Shown: positions 25,588 to 33,649 of the stretch, one piece after another
How the letters are laid out: each line of letters opens with the position of its first letter
Numbering within the stretch: position 1 is the first letter of the stretch
Source: an uncultured Acetatifactor sp.
GTDB lineage: Bacteria; Bacillota; Clostridia; Lachnospirales; Lachnospiraceae
Direction: 5' to 3'
NCBI GenBank assembly: GCA_947589505.1
Contig: CANQCF010000001.1
Coordinates: 1 to 64,000, forward strand
DNA length: 64,000 bases
Position numbers and translations under genes: made by a program
Notes under the pieces: generated by a model
Told to the model about the DNA's origin: nothing
Database searches by the model: none
The model's input: the letters and a program-made list of their open reading frames with translations, nothing else

Positions 25588-26205
25588 TTAACGATAGAAG
25601 CGGAACACACCGAACACCTTGCCCATGATCTTACAGTCGTCCACAATGATGGGATCCATAGTATCATTTTCCGGCTGAAGGCGCACATGTCCTTTTTCTT
25701 TATAAAAAGTTTTCACTGTAGCAGAATCATCGATCAATGCGACAACGATCTCTCCGTTATGTGCGGAATCACAGCAGTTTACCAGAAGCCTGTCGCCGTC
25801 AAATATCCCGGCGTTGATCATGGAATCGCCGCGCACGTTCAGAATAAAGGATTCGCCTCTGGGCACGTGATCCGCAGGAACGGGAAAGTATTCCTGGATA
25901 TTTTCCTCGGCAAGGATGGGCTGACCTGCGGCAACATTTCCCACAACAGGGAGACTCACCATTTCTGTCCTAACCATCTGAAAACTGTCGTCACAGATTT
26001 CAATTGCCCGGGGTTTCGTGGGATCACGCCGGATATAGCCGTTCTTTTCCAGTGTTTCCAGGTGAGAGTGAACGGAGGAAGTGGATTTTAAATTGACTGT
26101 CTCGCAGATCTCCCGGACTGTGGGCGGGTATCCCTTCTTTAAAATTTCATCTTTAATATAATTCAGAATTTCCTGCTGTTTCGCTGAGATCTTTCCGTAT
26201 CCCAT
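25588..26205 (-). CDS. lexA: LexA repressor
   Basis: LexA represses SOS genes until RecA filaments trigger self-cleavage. The 205-residue protein has an N-terminal winged helix (1-70, with [33 protein letters not shown]). The cleavage site is Ala93-Gly94 (GNVAAGQP), with catalytic Ser128 in GDSM and Lys165 in ATVKTF. A GGAGGAGGG site precedes the ATG. It is divergent from a LysM gene with SOS boxes in between, the same layout as lexA-yneA in Bacillus. Confidence 0.97.
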   Translation of the reverse strand: MGYGKISAKQQEILNYIKDEILKKGYPPTVREICETVNLKSTSSVHSHLETLEKNGYIRRDPTKPRAIEICDDSFQMVRTEMVSLPVVGNVAAGQPILAEENIQEYFPVPADHVPRGESFILNVRGDSMINAGIFDGDRLLVNCCDSAHNGEIVVALIDDSATVKTFYKEKGHVRLQPENDTMDPIIVDDCKIMGKVFGVFRFYR

Positions 26206-26323
26206 GATAACCCTCCTCCATTTTTTTAGATACCTGAAATCACAAATTATTTCTAAAACTATTTTTGTTCAGCTCCATACCCTTCTCAGGAACTTGTATC
26301 TTTATATTTAAGATTATGAAATT

Positions 26324-26362
26324 AGTATAACACATCAAATAAAAAAAAGCAAACATATATTC
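26324..26362 (-). promoter_or_regulatory. lexA promoter with overlapping SOS-like box
   Basis: Read on the minus strand, TTGCTT (26352-26347) and TATACT (26329-26324) are 17 bases apart. A degenerate SOS-like sequence GAATATATGTTT (26362-26351) touches the -35, which fits autoregulation by LexA. The 5' leader is about 110 bases. Confidence 0.6.
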
Positions 26363-26385
26363 CAAAAATATGTTCGATTTTTTGC

Positions 26386-26450
26386 TTGACAAAAGAATGT
26401 ATGTTCGATATAATCAAGATACAAGAACAAACGTTCACGAACAAATTTTC
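26386..26450 (+). promoter_or_regulatory. SOS-controlled promoter of the LysM gene with three LexA boxes
   Basis: A perfect TTGACA (26386-26391) and TATAAT (26409-26414) with 17-base spacing carry the box GAATGTATGTTC (26395-26406) inside the spacer. A second box GAACAAACGTTC (26425-26436) matches GAAC-N4-GTTC exactly, and a third, GAACAAATTTTC (26439-26450), is partial. This matches the Gram-positive LexA operator and predicts tight repression of the downstream gene. Confidence 0.85.
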
Positions 26451-26499
26451 GAAAGTGTATAATTTAAATGTTCCTTATTTTTTTAGGAGGCAGAAGAAG

Positions 26500-26937
26500 A
26501 TGAGATACAGTGACAGGAAAAACAATACATACAATTCAAAATTCTTTTATAAGGCTTTGGATGTAAGAAAATTCCATGTACCGTCAGGGAGCATCACCAA
26601 AAAAGGCAATCAAAGCAGGAGAGGAGTATGCAGGAGTAAGGTTCTGGGGCTTATGACCCTCTGTTTCCTGGCGGTGTGTTTTTTGACTGTCGGTGTTCTG
26701 CACAGCAGTGCGGATTCGGAGAAAGAACATAAATTTAAGTACTATACCAGCGTGGTGATTGAGGAGGGTGATACTCTCTGGAGCATTGCGGATCAGTATA
26801 TGGACAGAGAAATCCAGGGCAAGGCCGCCTATATCGATGAGGTAAAGAGCATTAACCACATTCGTGACGGAAACCGCATCATAGCAGGGCAGATGTTGAT
26901 CGTACCCTATTACTCCACAGAGTATATTGCAGATTAA
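26500..26937 (+). CDS. YneA-like LysM membrane protein, probable SOS cell division inhibitor
   Basis: A 145-residue protein with a basic cytoplasmic N-terminus (1-47), one membrane helix (about 48-67) and an extracellular LysM domain (about 83-138, SVVIEEGDTLWSIADQY). This layout and its place opposite lexA match YneA, the SOS-induced division inhibitor of Bacillus; the N-terminus is longer than in YneA. ATG 26500 has AGGAGG ten bases upstream. Three LexA boxes at 26395-26450 cover its promoter. The role as inhibitor is an inference from context. Confidence 0.85.
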   Translation: MRYSDRKNNTYNSKFFYKALDVRKFHVPSGSITKKGNQSRRGVCRSKVLGLMTLCFLAVCFLTVGVLHSSADSEKEHKFKYYTSVVIEEGDTLWSIADQYMDREIQGKAAYIDEVKSINHIRDGNRIIAGQMLIVPYYSTEYIAD

Positions 26938-27000
26938 ACCTATTGTGATGTGTGATTTTAATCTCACAATTCTTACCGAGAGAGATTAACTTTCAGGACA

Positions 27001-28155
27001 TTAACTTTCACTCCCTGGCTTGAAAACATCATCAGCTTTTGGGGAAACGCCGTCGGATTTTTTTGACCCCCGTGTGTTTTTTCGGGACGGCTCACGGAGC
27101 TGAACCGCGTTTGCAGCTCTGCGACGCCTTTCATCCTCCTGCGCGGCATAATGCTTTCTGGTGGTGTTGACATCCTTGTGACCCAGTACATCCGCCACGA
27201 GATAGATATCTCCCGTCTCCCTGTAGAGGGAAGTTCCGTAGGTGCTCCGCAGCTTGTGAGGCGTTATCTTTTTCAGTGTAGTGACCCTTGAAGCATATTT
27301 TTTTACCAGATTTTCCACCGAGCGGACGGAGATCCTTTTATTCTGAAGGGAGAGGAAGAGAGCGTTTTCGTGGCCGGACTCCGGGATGATATGATGGCGC
27401 TCTTCCAGATAATCCAACAGCGCTTCCTCCACCTCGTTTCCAAAGTAGACCACGGCCTCATAGCCACCTTTTCTCCGGATCTTTATCCCGCCCTCGTCAA
27501 AGTTTACGTCATTCAGATCCAGTCCAACACATTCTGAGACACGTATTCCGGTGCCCAGCAGAAGCGTGAGAAGCGCAACGTCGCGGACTTTTGTCTTTTT
27601 ATGAAATTCCAGTTCTTTTTTGGTGAGATTTGCTCCGGATTCCACCTGATCCAAAAGAATAGCGACTTCATTGGGTTCCAGCCGTATAATCTCCTTTTCG
27701 TGTTTCTTGGGCATGGGAACCAGGGAAGCCGGATTGGTCTCTATCATTTCGGACTGATAATAGTAATTGTAAAAACTGCGCAAGGAGGCAAGTTTCCGGG
27801 TTTTTCCCCGCTCATCATTGCTGATATCTTTTCCGTCCTTTGAGTACAGAGTGATATATTCCAGGTACTCCTCGATATCGGTCCGCTTGATCTGATCCAG
27901 GAGGGTTATGGGATAGTCCCGGATATCCATTTTGGCACATTCCGGATTCACATCATGAAGATACTCAAAAAAAAGCCTGAGATCATATGCATAGGCAAGT
28001 CTTGTGCGGGCGGAAGTGTATTCCTCGATCCCGCGGAAAAACGTTTTGCAAAAGGGCGGAAGTGTCTCTAAGACTGCCCTCATCTTCAGAATATTCTGTC
28101 GGATCTGTTCGTCATGGTAATTATTGCTTTTTATAACTGCCAAAGTTATCGACAC
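27001..28155 (-). CDS. Chromosomal tyrosine recombinase (XerC/D-like integrase)
   Basis: A 384-residue tyrosine recombinase with an N-terminal SAM-like core-binding domain (about 40-150) and a catalytic domain with Arg205 (GTGIRVSE), Lys229 (RRKGG), His300-x-x-Arg303 (HKLRSTY), His326 (LGHKDV) and Tyr336 (RKHYAA). A C-terminal tail of about 45 residues is basic and low-complexity. GTG 28155 overlaps the end of ttcA by ten bases, suggesting coupling. No att sites or prophage genes are near, so it is probably a resident recombinase near lexA rather than a mobile-element integrase. Its exact substrate is unknown. Confidence 0.88.
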   Translation of the reverse strand: MSITLAVIKSNNYHDEQIRQNILKMRAVLETLPPFCKTFFRGIEEYTSARTRLAYAYDLRLFFEYLHDVNPECAKMDIRDYPITLLDQIKRTDIEEYLEYITLYSKDGKDISNDERGKTRKLASLRSFYNYYYQSEMIETNPASLVPMPKKHEKEIIRLEPNEVAILLDQVESGANLTKKELEFHKKTKVRDVALLTLLLGTGIRVSECVGLDLNDVNFDEGGIKIRRKGGYEAVVYFGNEVEEALLDYLEERHHIIPESGHENALFLSLQNKRISVRSVENLVKKYASRVTTLKKITPHKLRSTYGTSLYRETGDIYLVADVLGHKDVNTTRKHYAAQEDERRRRAANAVQLREPSRKNTRGSKKSDGVSPKADDVFKPGSES

Positions 28156-28883
28156 CCCTTTCGATTCTGTTCAGACCATCCCGCGAGATTGCCCGACTGG
28201 ATTGCCGAGAACATACGGTCTTTTACCCCGGGACTGTCCCTGTTGATTTTTTTCAGAAGTTCCTTAACATATTCTCTTTTTGTAAATCCGTCGGCCGGGC
28301 AGGGGCTTTTTACTACGGGAACATCATACTTATGGACAAATCCGATGACGTCCGCTTCGTGCATATACAGGAGTGGACGTATCACAGTAAGGCCCGTCTT
28401 ATCAAGATATGTGACCGGAGCAAATGTGTGAAAACGTCCCTCATAGATCAAAGACATCATCATAGTTTCCACAACGTCGTCACGGTGATGTGCGTAGGCC
28501 ACCTTATTACACCCGAGTTCCTTTACGGCGTCGTTCAAGGCCCCCTTCCTCATTTTAGCACAGAGAGAGCAGGGGTTGCTTTCCCGGCGTTCCTCAAAGA
28601 TGATCTGTGCGATCTCGGTTTTGACGATATGGTATTCCACCTGCAGCTGCCTGCAGAATTCCTCGATTTTCTCAAGGTTCAGATTTGAAAATCCCAGGTC
28701 AACGGTGACAGCGAGGATTTCAAATTTCTGGGGATAAAATCGCTTCAGGTTATTCAAAGCGTACAGAAGAGTGAGACTGTCCTTGCCTCCGGAAATTCCC
28801 ACGGCAATCCGGTCCCCATCTTCAATCATCTGATAGTCGTCCACCGCTCTGCGGACATAACTCAATACCTGTTGTAATTTCAT
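28146..28883 (-). CDS. ttcA: tRNA 2-thiocytidine synthetase family protein TtcA
   Basis: A PP-loop ATPase of 245 residues that, by family, thiolates C32 of some tRNAs using an Fe-S cluster. It shows the PP-loop SGGKDS (about residues 31-36), the CxxC of NPCSLCAKMRKG (about 104-107), YAHHRDDVVET, and a late Cys in KSPCPADG. The ATG has no close strong site; AAGGAG lies about 16 bases upstream. Its upstream DNA is occupied on the other strand by the 6S-like RNA gene, so a promoter near 29160-29188 (TTGTGC-17-TAAAAT on the minus strand) would make an antisense leader. Confidence 0.88.
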   Translation of the reverse strand: MKLQQVLSYVRRAVDDYQMIEDGDRIAVGISGGKDSLTLLYALNNLKRFYPQKFEILAVTVDLGFSNLNLEKIEEFCRQLQVEYHIVKTEIAQIIFEERRESNPCSLCAKMRKGALNDAVKELGCNKVAYAHHRDDVVETMMMSLIYEGRFHTFAPVTYLDKTGLTVIRPLLYMHEADVIGFVHKYDVPVVKSPCPADGFTKREYVKELLKKINRDSPGVKDRMFSAIQSGNLAGWSEQNRKGCR

Positions 28884-28914
28884 TTGACTTGAAATTCTTC
28901 TCCTTGTTTATAAT
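28884..28914 (+). promoter_or_regulatory. Promoter of the 6S-like RNA gene
   Basis: TTGACT (28884-28889) and a perfect TATAAT (28909-28914) with 19-base spacing place the transcription start at about 28920-28921, exactly where the closing stem of the RNA begins. Confidence 0.6.
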
Positions 28915-28920
28915 ATAAAA

Positions 28921-29106
28921 CTCCCAATTCCCTTTTGTGTTCCCGGAGTACCATGGCGGCAGGGAGACGGTAAAAAGCAGGTTCCGCAGTAGCCCGCCAA
29001 TGCTTTTACAGACACTTTTTCGTTGAACTTGTACACCAATAGGTTTATATCCTCCTCGTGGAAAATTTGTATCGTTCTTGACTGGGCACACAGAGTCGAA
29101 TTGGGA
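28921..29106 (+). ncRNA. ssrS: Candidate 6S-type RNA (ssrS)
   Basis: The roughly 186-base stretch starts seven bases after a TATAAT and is closed by a terminal stem: TCCCAATTC (28922-28930) with GAATTGGGA (29098-29106). A long apical hairpin lies inside (stem GTAAAAAGCA/TGCTTTTAC, 28970-29009), separated from the closing stem by large mostly unpaired arms. Length, closed-ends layout and promoter position fit 6S RNA, which binds vegetative RNA polymerase. A second inverted repeat TGGGCACACAG/CTGTGTGCCCA (29083-29093, 29118-29128) spans the 3' end. No open frame here looks coding. Other structured RNAs are possible. Confidence 0.5.
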
Positions 29107-29240
29107 CATATAAAAAACTGTGTGCCCAATGACATTCCTACAAAAAATGGGTTAAGCTTATTTTACAGCGTTTAAAATTGACGCACAATACCTTATTTTA
29201 TATTTTATGAAACATTTTGAATTATTTAAGATATGATTAC

Positions 29241-29269
29241 TTGTCTAATATGGAATTTCGTTGTATGAT
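29241..29269 (+). promoter_or_regulatory. Promoter of the AI-2E transporter gene
   Basis: TTGTCT (29241-29246) and TATGAT (29264-29269) are 17 bases apart, about 97 bases before the ATG. The AT-rich region 29130-29240 upstream holds nothing else that I can name. Confidence 0.55.
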
Positions 29270-29365
29270 AACATTGTATGTTCTAAACGGACGGGACTTT
29301 GTAAGAATTCTGGGATTTTATTTTATACCGTATATTGAATAAGGGAAAGAGGCCGGCTTGATACA

Positions 29366-30802
29366 ATGAAGAAAAAGATAAACTTTAACAACAAATATAT
29401 CGCATGGGGTGTCACTGCATTTGTGGTTATCGTGTGCAGCTTGATCGTATATTACTTTATGTTTCATGGATCAAAACTCTTTAACGCCCTGAACGGGATC
29501 CTGAATATCCTGATGCCGGTGGTCTACGGGCTGATCATTGCGTATCTATTGACACCCATCTTAAATTATTTTGAAAATAAAATTTTCCTGCCGATTTGCG
29601 GGAAACTGAAAGTGAAAGAGGGCAAGAGAAGAGCGGGGATCCTTCGAGGACTTGGAATCGTCTGTACCATCGGACTGTTTTTCGCCGCTATCGGCGGATT
29701 GATCTATATGCTGGTTTCGGAGATTGTCCCCAGTATTGTCAATATCGCGTCTAATTTTGACAATTATGTCAGCAATATCACAGACTGGCTGAATAAACTT
29801 CTGAACGACAACGCGGATGTGCAGGAGTACGCCATCATGCTCATGGACCGGTATTCCGACGAATTGAACACCTGGTTCAATACCACGGTTCTGGCAAAGA
29901 CCAGCGATATCCTGAAAGCGGTGTCCATGGGCGCCTGGGGGAGTCTTAAAGTCGTCTGGAACCTTGTCCTGGGAATCATTATTTCCATCTATGTGATGAT
30001 GAATAAGGAAAAATTCACCGGTCAGTTGAAAAAGATTATTTACGCTATTTTTGACAGTAATTCCGCTAATATCATTGTCAATGATTTTAAGTTTACGCAC
30101 CGGACATTCAGCGGATTTATCAGCGGCAAGGTACTGGATTCTTTTTTGATCGGGTGTCTCTGCTTTATGGGAACATCCATTATGAAAACCCCGTATGCGG
30201 CCCTGGTCAGTGTTATCATCGGTGTGACGAACGTAATTCCTTTTTTTGGACCCTATCTGGGCGCGATTCCTACGATCTTTCTGATTTTTATAGTGGATCC
30301 CATGCACCCGCTGAACTGTGTGTATTTTGCTATATTTGTCCTGGTTCTGCAGCAATTTGACGGAAATATTCTGGGACCTAAGATCCTGGGGAGCTCCACC
30401 GGATTGACCAGCTTCTGGGTGATCTTTGCCATTACATTATTTGGCGGCATCTGGGGCGTGTTCGGCATGCTGGTCGGCGTACCGATCTTTGCTGTGATTT
30501 ACGCGGCCTTTCGGTCCATTATCAATACAAAGCTCCGAAAAAAGAAACTGCCCACAGGTTCCAGTCATTACACATATGTCTGCGCGGTGGACGAAAACGG
30601 TCTCCATGAATATGTTCCGGAATATAAACTTCCCAAGAACAAACAAAAAGAATACCGCTTTGGACAGAAGTTCCTGAGTGATTTCGACGAGACCATCGAC
30701 GGCGCTTATATGAAACGCGAGGACAAAACAAAAGAGGAACCGCAAAATGTCGTTTCGGAAACAGAAACCGAACAAGAGACGAAACAAGAGTCTCCAAAAT
30801 AA
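29366..30802 (+). CDS. AI-2E family transporter
   Basis: A 478-residue membrane protein of the AI-2 exporter/PerM superfamily with about seven or eight helices. The family block runs from TFSGFISGKVLDSFLIGCLCF through TNVIPFFGPYLGAIP and ends with QQFDGNILGPKILGSSTGLTSFWVIFAI. The final 60 residues are charged and end in a Glu/Lys-rich tail. The transported substrate is not known; the family also includes Na+/H+ antiporters. AAAGAGG lies upstream of the ATG. Confidence 0.92.
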   Translation: MKKKINFNNKYIAWGVTAFVVIVCSLIVYYFMFHGSKLFNALNGILNILMPVVYGLIIAYLLTPILNYFENKIFLPICGKLKVKEGKRRAGILRGLGIVCTIGLFFAAIGGLIYMLVSEIVPSIVNIASNFDNYVSNITDWLNKLLNDNADVQEYAIMLMDRYSDELNTWFNTTVLAKTSDILKAVSMGAWGSLKVVWNLVLGIIISIYVMMNKEKFTGQLKKIIYAIFDSNSANIIVNDFKFTHRTFSGFISGKVLDSFLIGCLCFMGTSIMKTPYAALVSVIIGVTNVIPFFGPYLGAIPTIFLIFIVDPMHPLNCVYFAIFVLVLQQFDGNILGPKILGSSTGLTSFWVIFAITLFGGIWGVFGMLVGVPIFAVIYAAFRSIINTKLRKKKLPTGSSHYTYVCAVDENGLHEYVPEYKLPKNKQKEYRFGQKFLSDFDETIDGAYMKREDKTKEEPQNVVSETETEQETKQESPK

Positions 30803-30816
30803 TGCAGGGTGAATAT

Positions 30817-31488
30817 ATGAAATATAAGGCGGTTATTTTTGACCTATATGAAACGTTAATTACGGAATGGGGGCACAAAAAGTACACCAAAAGTGAAATG
30901 AGTGCCGATTTAGGTATTGACCCGAAAGAATTTGACGTTTATTGGGAGGAAAAAGAGCAGGAACGATATCTGGGAGAGATAAACTTCGAAGATTCTATAT
31001 TACACGTCTGTAAAAAATGCGGAAAAAGCATAGATGATCTGCTGTTATCCAGTATTGTTGATAAAAGGATCAACACAAAATCCGCATGTTTTGACTATGT
31101 GAATCCTGATGTGTTTCAGTTGTTAAAGAACCTGAAATCGCAGGGATTAAAAACCGCGATTGTCAGTAATTGTTCTTTAGACGAGGTAAAAGGACTAAAA
31201 GAATCGGAAATTTACAAGTATTTTGATGAAGTAATATTATCTTATGAAGTACACATGAAAAAGCCGGATCCCTGTATCTACGAAGAGGCCGCAAGGCGGT
31301 TAGGCGCTGCAGTAAATGAGTGCCTATTTGTGGGTGATGGAGGCAGCAATGAACTTGCGGGAGCAAAAGCTGTTGGCATGAAAGCGATTCAGGCAAAATG
31401 GTACACGAATCAGCAACCCTATAAGCGTGAAAATATAGATGGATTTTCTGTGGCGGAAGAACCGCTGGATATCATTGAGTTTGTGTGA
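30817..31488 (+). CDS. HAD-superfamily hydrolase
   Basis: A 223-residue HAD phosphatase with AVIFDLYETLI (nucleophile Asp9; the usual second Asp position is Tyr), IVSNCS (motif II), KKPDP (Lys of motif III) and FVGDGGSNEL (motif IV). The Tyr in place of the second Asp is common in haloacid dehalogenase-like members. ATG 30817 is preferred over 30802 because GGGTG lies at the right distance. The gene and the two after it are more AT-rich than their neighbours, suggesting later acquisition. Substrate unknown. Confidence 0.85.
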   Translation: MKYKAVIFDLYETLITEWGHKKYTKSEMSADLGIDPKEFDVYWEEKEQERYLGEINFEDSILHVCKKCGKSIDDLLLSSIVDKRINTKSACFDYVNPDVFQLLKNLKSQGLKTAIVSNCSLDEVKGLKESEIYKYFDEVILSYEVHMKKPDPCIYEEAARRLGAAVNECLFVGDGGSNELAGAKAVGMKAIQAKWYTNQQPYKRENIDGFSVAEEPLDIIEFV

Positions 31489-31540
31489 TGAAATTGGAGC
31501 TATGTGCATTAGTGTGCAGAAATGTCGTTAGGAGACTGGA

Positions 31541-31906
31541 ATGAGAGAAATCAAATATATCAAACAACCAACGGAATATTTGTGCGGACAGGCATGTGTT
31601 GCGATGATTGCGAATGTTTCGGTAGATGATGTTATTCAGGTGATGCATAATGATAAAGGAACTGGAAAAAAAGATATTGCAAAAGCATTGGAGCATTATG
31701 GCATCACTCAGGCGAAAACAATGACAAAGGCAGATAATTCCACACCATTGCCATCAGTGTGTATTCTGAAAGTATTATTACCAAAATATAGTCATTGGGT
31801 TTTGTATTATTATGGAAAATATTATGATCCAGAATTTGGGCTGATGGATGAACTATATGGCCGAGCAAGGGTTCAGTCTTATTTGGAATTATTTATAGAT
31901 GAATAA
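31541..31906 (+). CDS. Small C39-like cysteine protease-fold protein
   Basis: A 121-residue AT-rich gene. The start, KQPTEYLCGQACVAMIA, has the Gln-x(4)-Cys arrangement of papain-like C39 peptidases, with SHWVLYYYGKYYDPEFG giving a His and an Asp in the right order for a triad (Cys15 or Cys19, His about 87, Asp about 97). It has no export signal and no ABC transporter nearby, so it is not a classical bacteriocin processor. ATG 31541 has TTAGGAGACTGG upstream. Function unknown. Confidence 0.7.
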   Translation: MREIKYIKQPTEYLCGQACVAMIANVSVDDVIQVMHNDKGTGKKDIAKALEHYGITQAKTMTKADNSTPLPSVCILKVLLPKYSHWVLYYYGKYYDPEFGLMDELYGRARVQSYLELFIDE

Positions 31907-31908
31907 AT

Positions 31909-32136
31909 TTATTTGAGACTGTTTTGGATATGGCTCAGAAAGAATATGAACCCTGTCATGTCGCTCGTTATGCGCTGGAGTTATCTGCCCTGGTTAATAA
32001 ATTCTATAATAATATCAGGGTCATTACTGAAGATTCAGAACTGACAGATGCGCGATTGATTCTGTGCAAACTAGTTAACACGGTATTAGAAAAAGCAATG
32101 TATATTTTAGGGAATCAGGTTATTGACAAGATGTGA
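31909..32136 (+). pseudogene. argS: Arginyl-tRNA synthetase C-terminal fragment
   Basis: The open stretch encodes the last 75 residues of the DALR anticodon-binding domain of ArgRS: YEPCHVARYALELSALVNKFYNN, then DARLILCKLVNTVLEKAMYILG and a final Met-rich end as in full ArgRS. No catalytic domain, HIGH or KMSKS motif lies upstream; the previous gene ends two bases earlier. It is probably the remnant of a copy truncated by insertion. A weak TTG start at 31924 exists but no convincing ribosome site. Confidence 0.75.
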
Positions 32137-32344
32137 GGTTTTACAAGAAGATTTTCAGAACCTGGTTTAACGATTAGATGAGTAAGCCCCAGGGGGAGCT
32201 GCCAAAATAATAAATCTTTCTAGGTTTGCAATTAAATGGGCCGCTTTCCTTGTCAACTATTCGTTAAAGTTGGCTTTTGCGCATAGTTGCATATCGCTCT
32301 GCTGATATAAGAATATCGTTATATTTTCATCAAAAGTCTACAGA
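32137..32344. other. AT-rich gap without a gene
   Basis: This convergent region between the argS fragment and the SPFH gene has no convincing open frame, repeat or terminator that I can see. Confidence 0.5.
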
Positions 32345-33619
32345 CTAATCCTCTGTCAAGTCAGCTTCAGTGAAAGGATTTCCGCATTCTGAACAGAATT
32401 TTGGAACTTTTGTAGTAAAGAGTGCTTCCGCCGCACATTTGCTGCATATGTATTTCCGTGGTTTCGGATTTCCGCAGCGAACGCAGAACAGACCTGTATT
32501 TTCCATTCCGCACTGACATTTCCATTTGATGAGCACCGGCCTTTTTGTTCCGCATTGCGGACAGAAAGGCGTAGTGTTTACGGAACCACAGCTGCATGTC
32601 CATGAATCGTTCGACTGCTCTTTCTGACCAGGATCATGCTGCATCAGGGGAACTACATTGGAGGCCTGCATAGAATTTGCCATATTGATCCCCATGAAAG
32701 CTCCGGCAGCGCCGGAAGGATTGTCGGCAGCGGCTTCCATTGCGTTGGCAGATGCCGCGCCCAATCTTGCCCCGAGAGCGGCGCTGCTTGTGGAATAGAA
32801 ACGGGATTCCTGCAAATCCCGCATTTTATTCAGACTTTCCTCATCCGGCAAAATATTAGAAAAAGCGATGGAAGAAATTTCGATCCCTCGTTCGGTTTTC
32901 CACCGCTCCCCCACGTTGTTCCGCAGCATATCCAAAATCCGCTGTGTTTCCAAAGACAGTTTGTCGAAAGAGATGCCTTGAGCGGAAAGCTCCCCCAGAA
33001 TCGGAAGCAGGGCGCTCTGAAGCTCTGTCCTAAGCTGCGGCAAAAGGGAAGCGCTGTCATATTTTTCCGCTACATTTCCGCAGACCTTCTCATAAAAAAC
33101 TATGGGATCACTAATTTTCATACTGAAGATACCGTAACCCCGCAGCAAGATCGTAATGTCAAATTCATTATCCCGATAGGGAATTCCACCGAATCCGAAC
33201 CGGTTCCCCGGAATTTCCTTGGTATTGATAAAATAAACCCGCTGTTCGCTGGCTGCGCTGCCGCCGAAGTGAAACCGTTCCCTCACTTCATCAGCGGAAG
33301 CGCTGAGCGTCTTTCCAAACTCTCCAGTGAATACCGACGGTCCCTCGCTGGACTTAAATTCATAGCCGCCCGCCTCGGCAGTAAAGTCGATGACGCGTCC
33401 GTTTTCTGCCACAATCATCATTTGGCCCGGACTGACAGCGATACGGCTGCCGTCCGTGATGACGTTTTCATCCGCGTATTTTCCTGCGCCAGGCTGATTT
33501 TTCCGGCTTCCTCTCCTGGCCAAAGTCTGATTGGACATAGCGTCGCAATAAATGAAATCCTGCCAGACATCGCCGGTAAAGGATGCGATGCTTCCCGTAA
33601 AAGCTCTAAAAAGTCCCAT
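32345..33619 (-). CDS. SPFH-domain protein with C-terminal zinc ribbons (YdjI-like)
   Basis: A 424-residue protein. Residues about 30-290 form an SPFH/band-7-like domain of the virion core protein type (TDGSRIAVSPGQMMIVAENGRV, then IRGYGIFSMKISDP-like and GISFDKLSLETQRI segments). An Ala/Gly-rich link follows. Three zinc ribbons are at the end: CSCG/CPQCG, CQCG/CVRCG and CSKC/CSECG. No membrane helix is present. It resembles YdjI of Bacillus, part of a PspA-linked membrane-stress set. It follows the zinc-ribbon gene at 33650 by 30 bases, so they likely form one transcript. Function not established. Confidence 0.8.
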   Translation of the reverse strand: MGLFRAFTGSIASFTGDVWQDFIYCDAMSNQTLARRGSRKNQPGAGKYADENVITDGSRIAVSPGQMMIVAENGRVIDFTAEAGGYEFKSSEGPSVFTGEFGKTLSASADEVRERFHFGGSAASEQRVYFINTKEIPGNRFGFGGIPYRDNEFDITILLRGYGIFSMKISDPIVFYEKVCGNVAEKYDSASLLPQLRTELQSALLPILGELSAQGISFDKLSLETQRILDMLRNNVGERWKTERGIEISSIAFSNILPDEESLNKMRDLQESRFYSTSSAALGARLGAASANAMEAAADNPSGAAGAFMGINMANSMQASNVVPLMQHDPGQKEQSNDSWTCSCGSVNTTPFCPQCGTKRPVLIKWKCQCGMENTGLFCVRCGNPKPRKYICSKCAAEALFTTKVPKFCSECGNPFTEADLTED

Positions 33620-33649
33620 ATTCTTTCCCTCGTATTGTAAGGATCCGGT

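Noticed and set aside
27001-28155. Integrase of a prophage or mobile element
   Set aside because: No attachment repeats or phage genes are near, and it overlaps ttcA in a stable-looking operon.
28822-29109. Minus-strand frame over the 6S-like region
   Set aside because: It covers the structured region, has no known motif, and the promoter and closing stem point to a plus-strand RNA.
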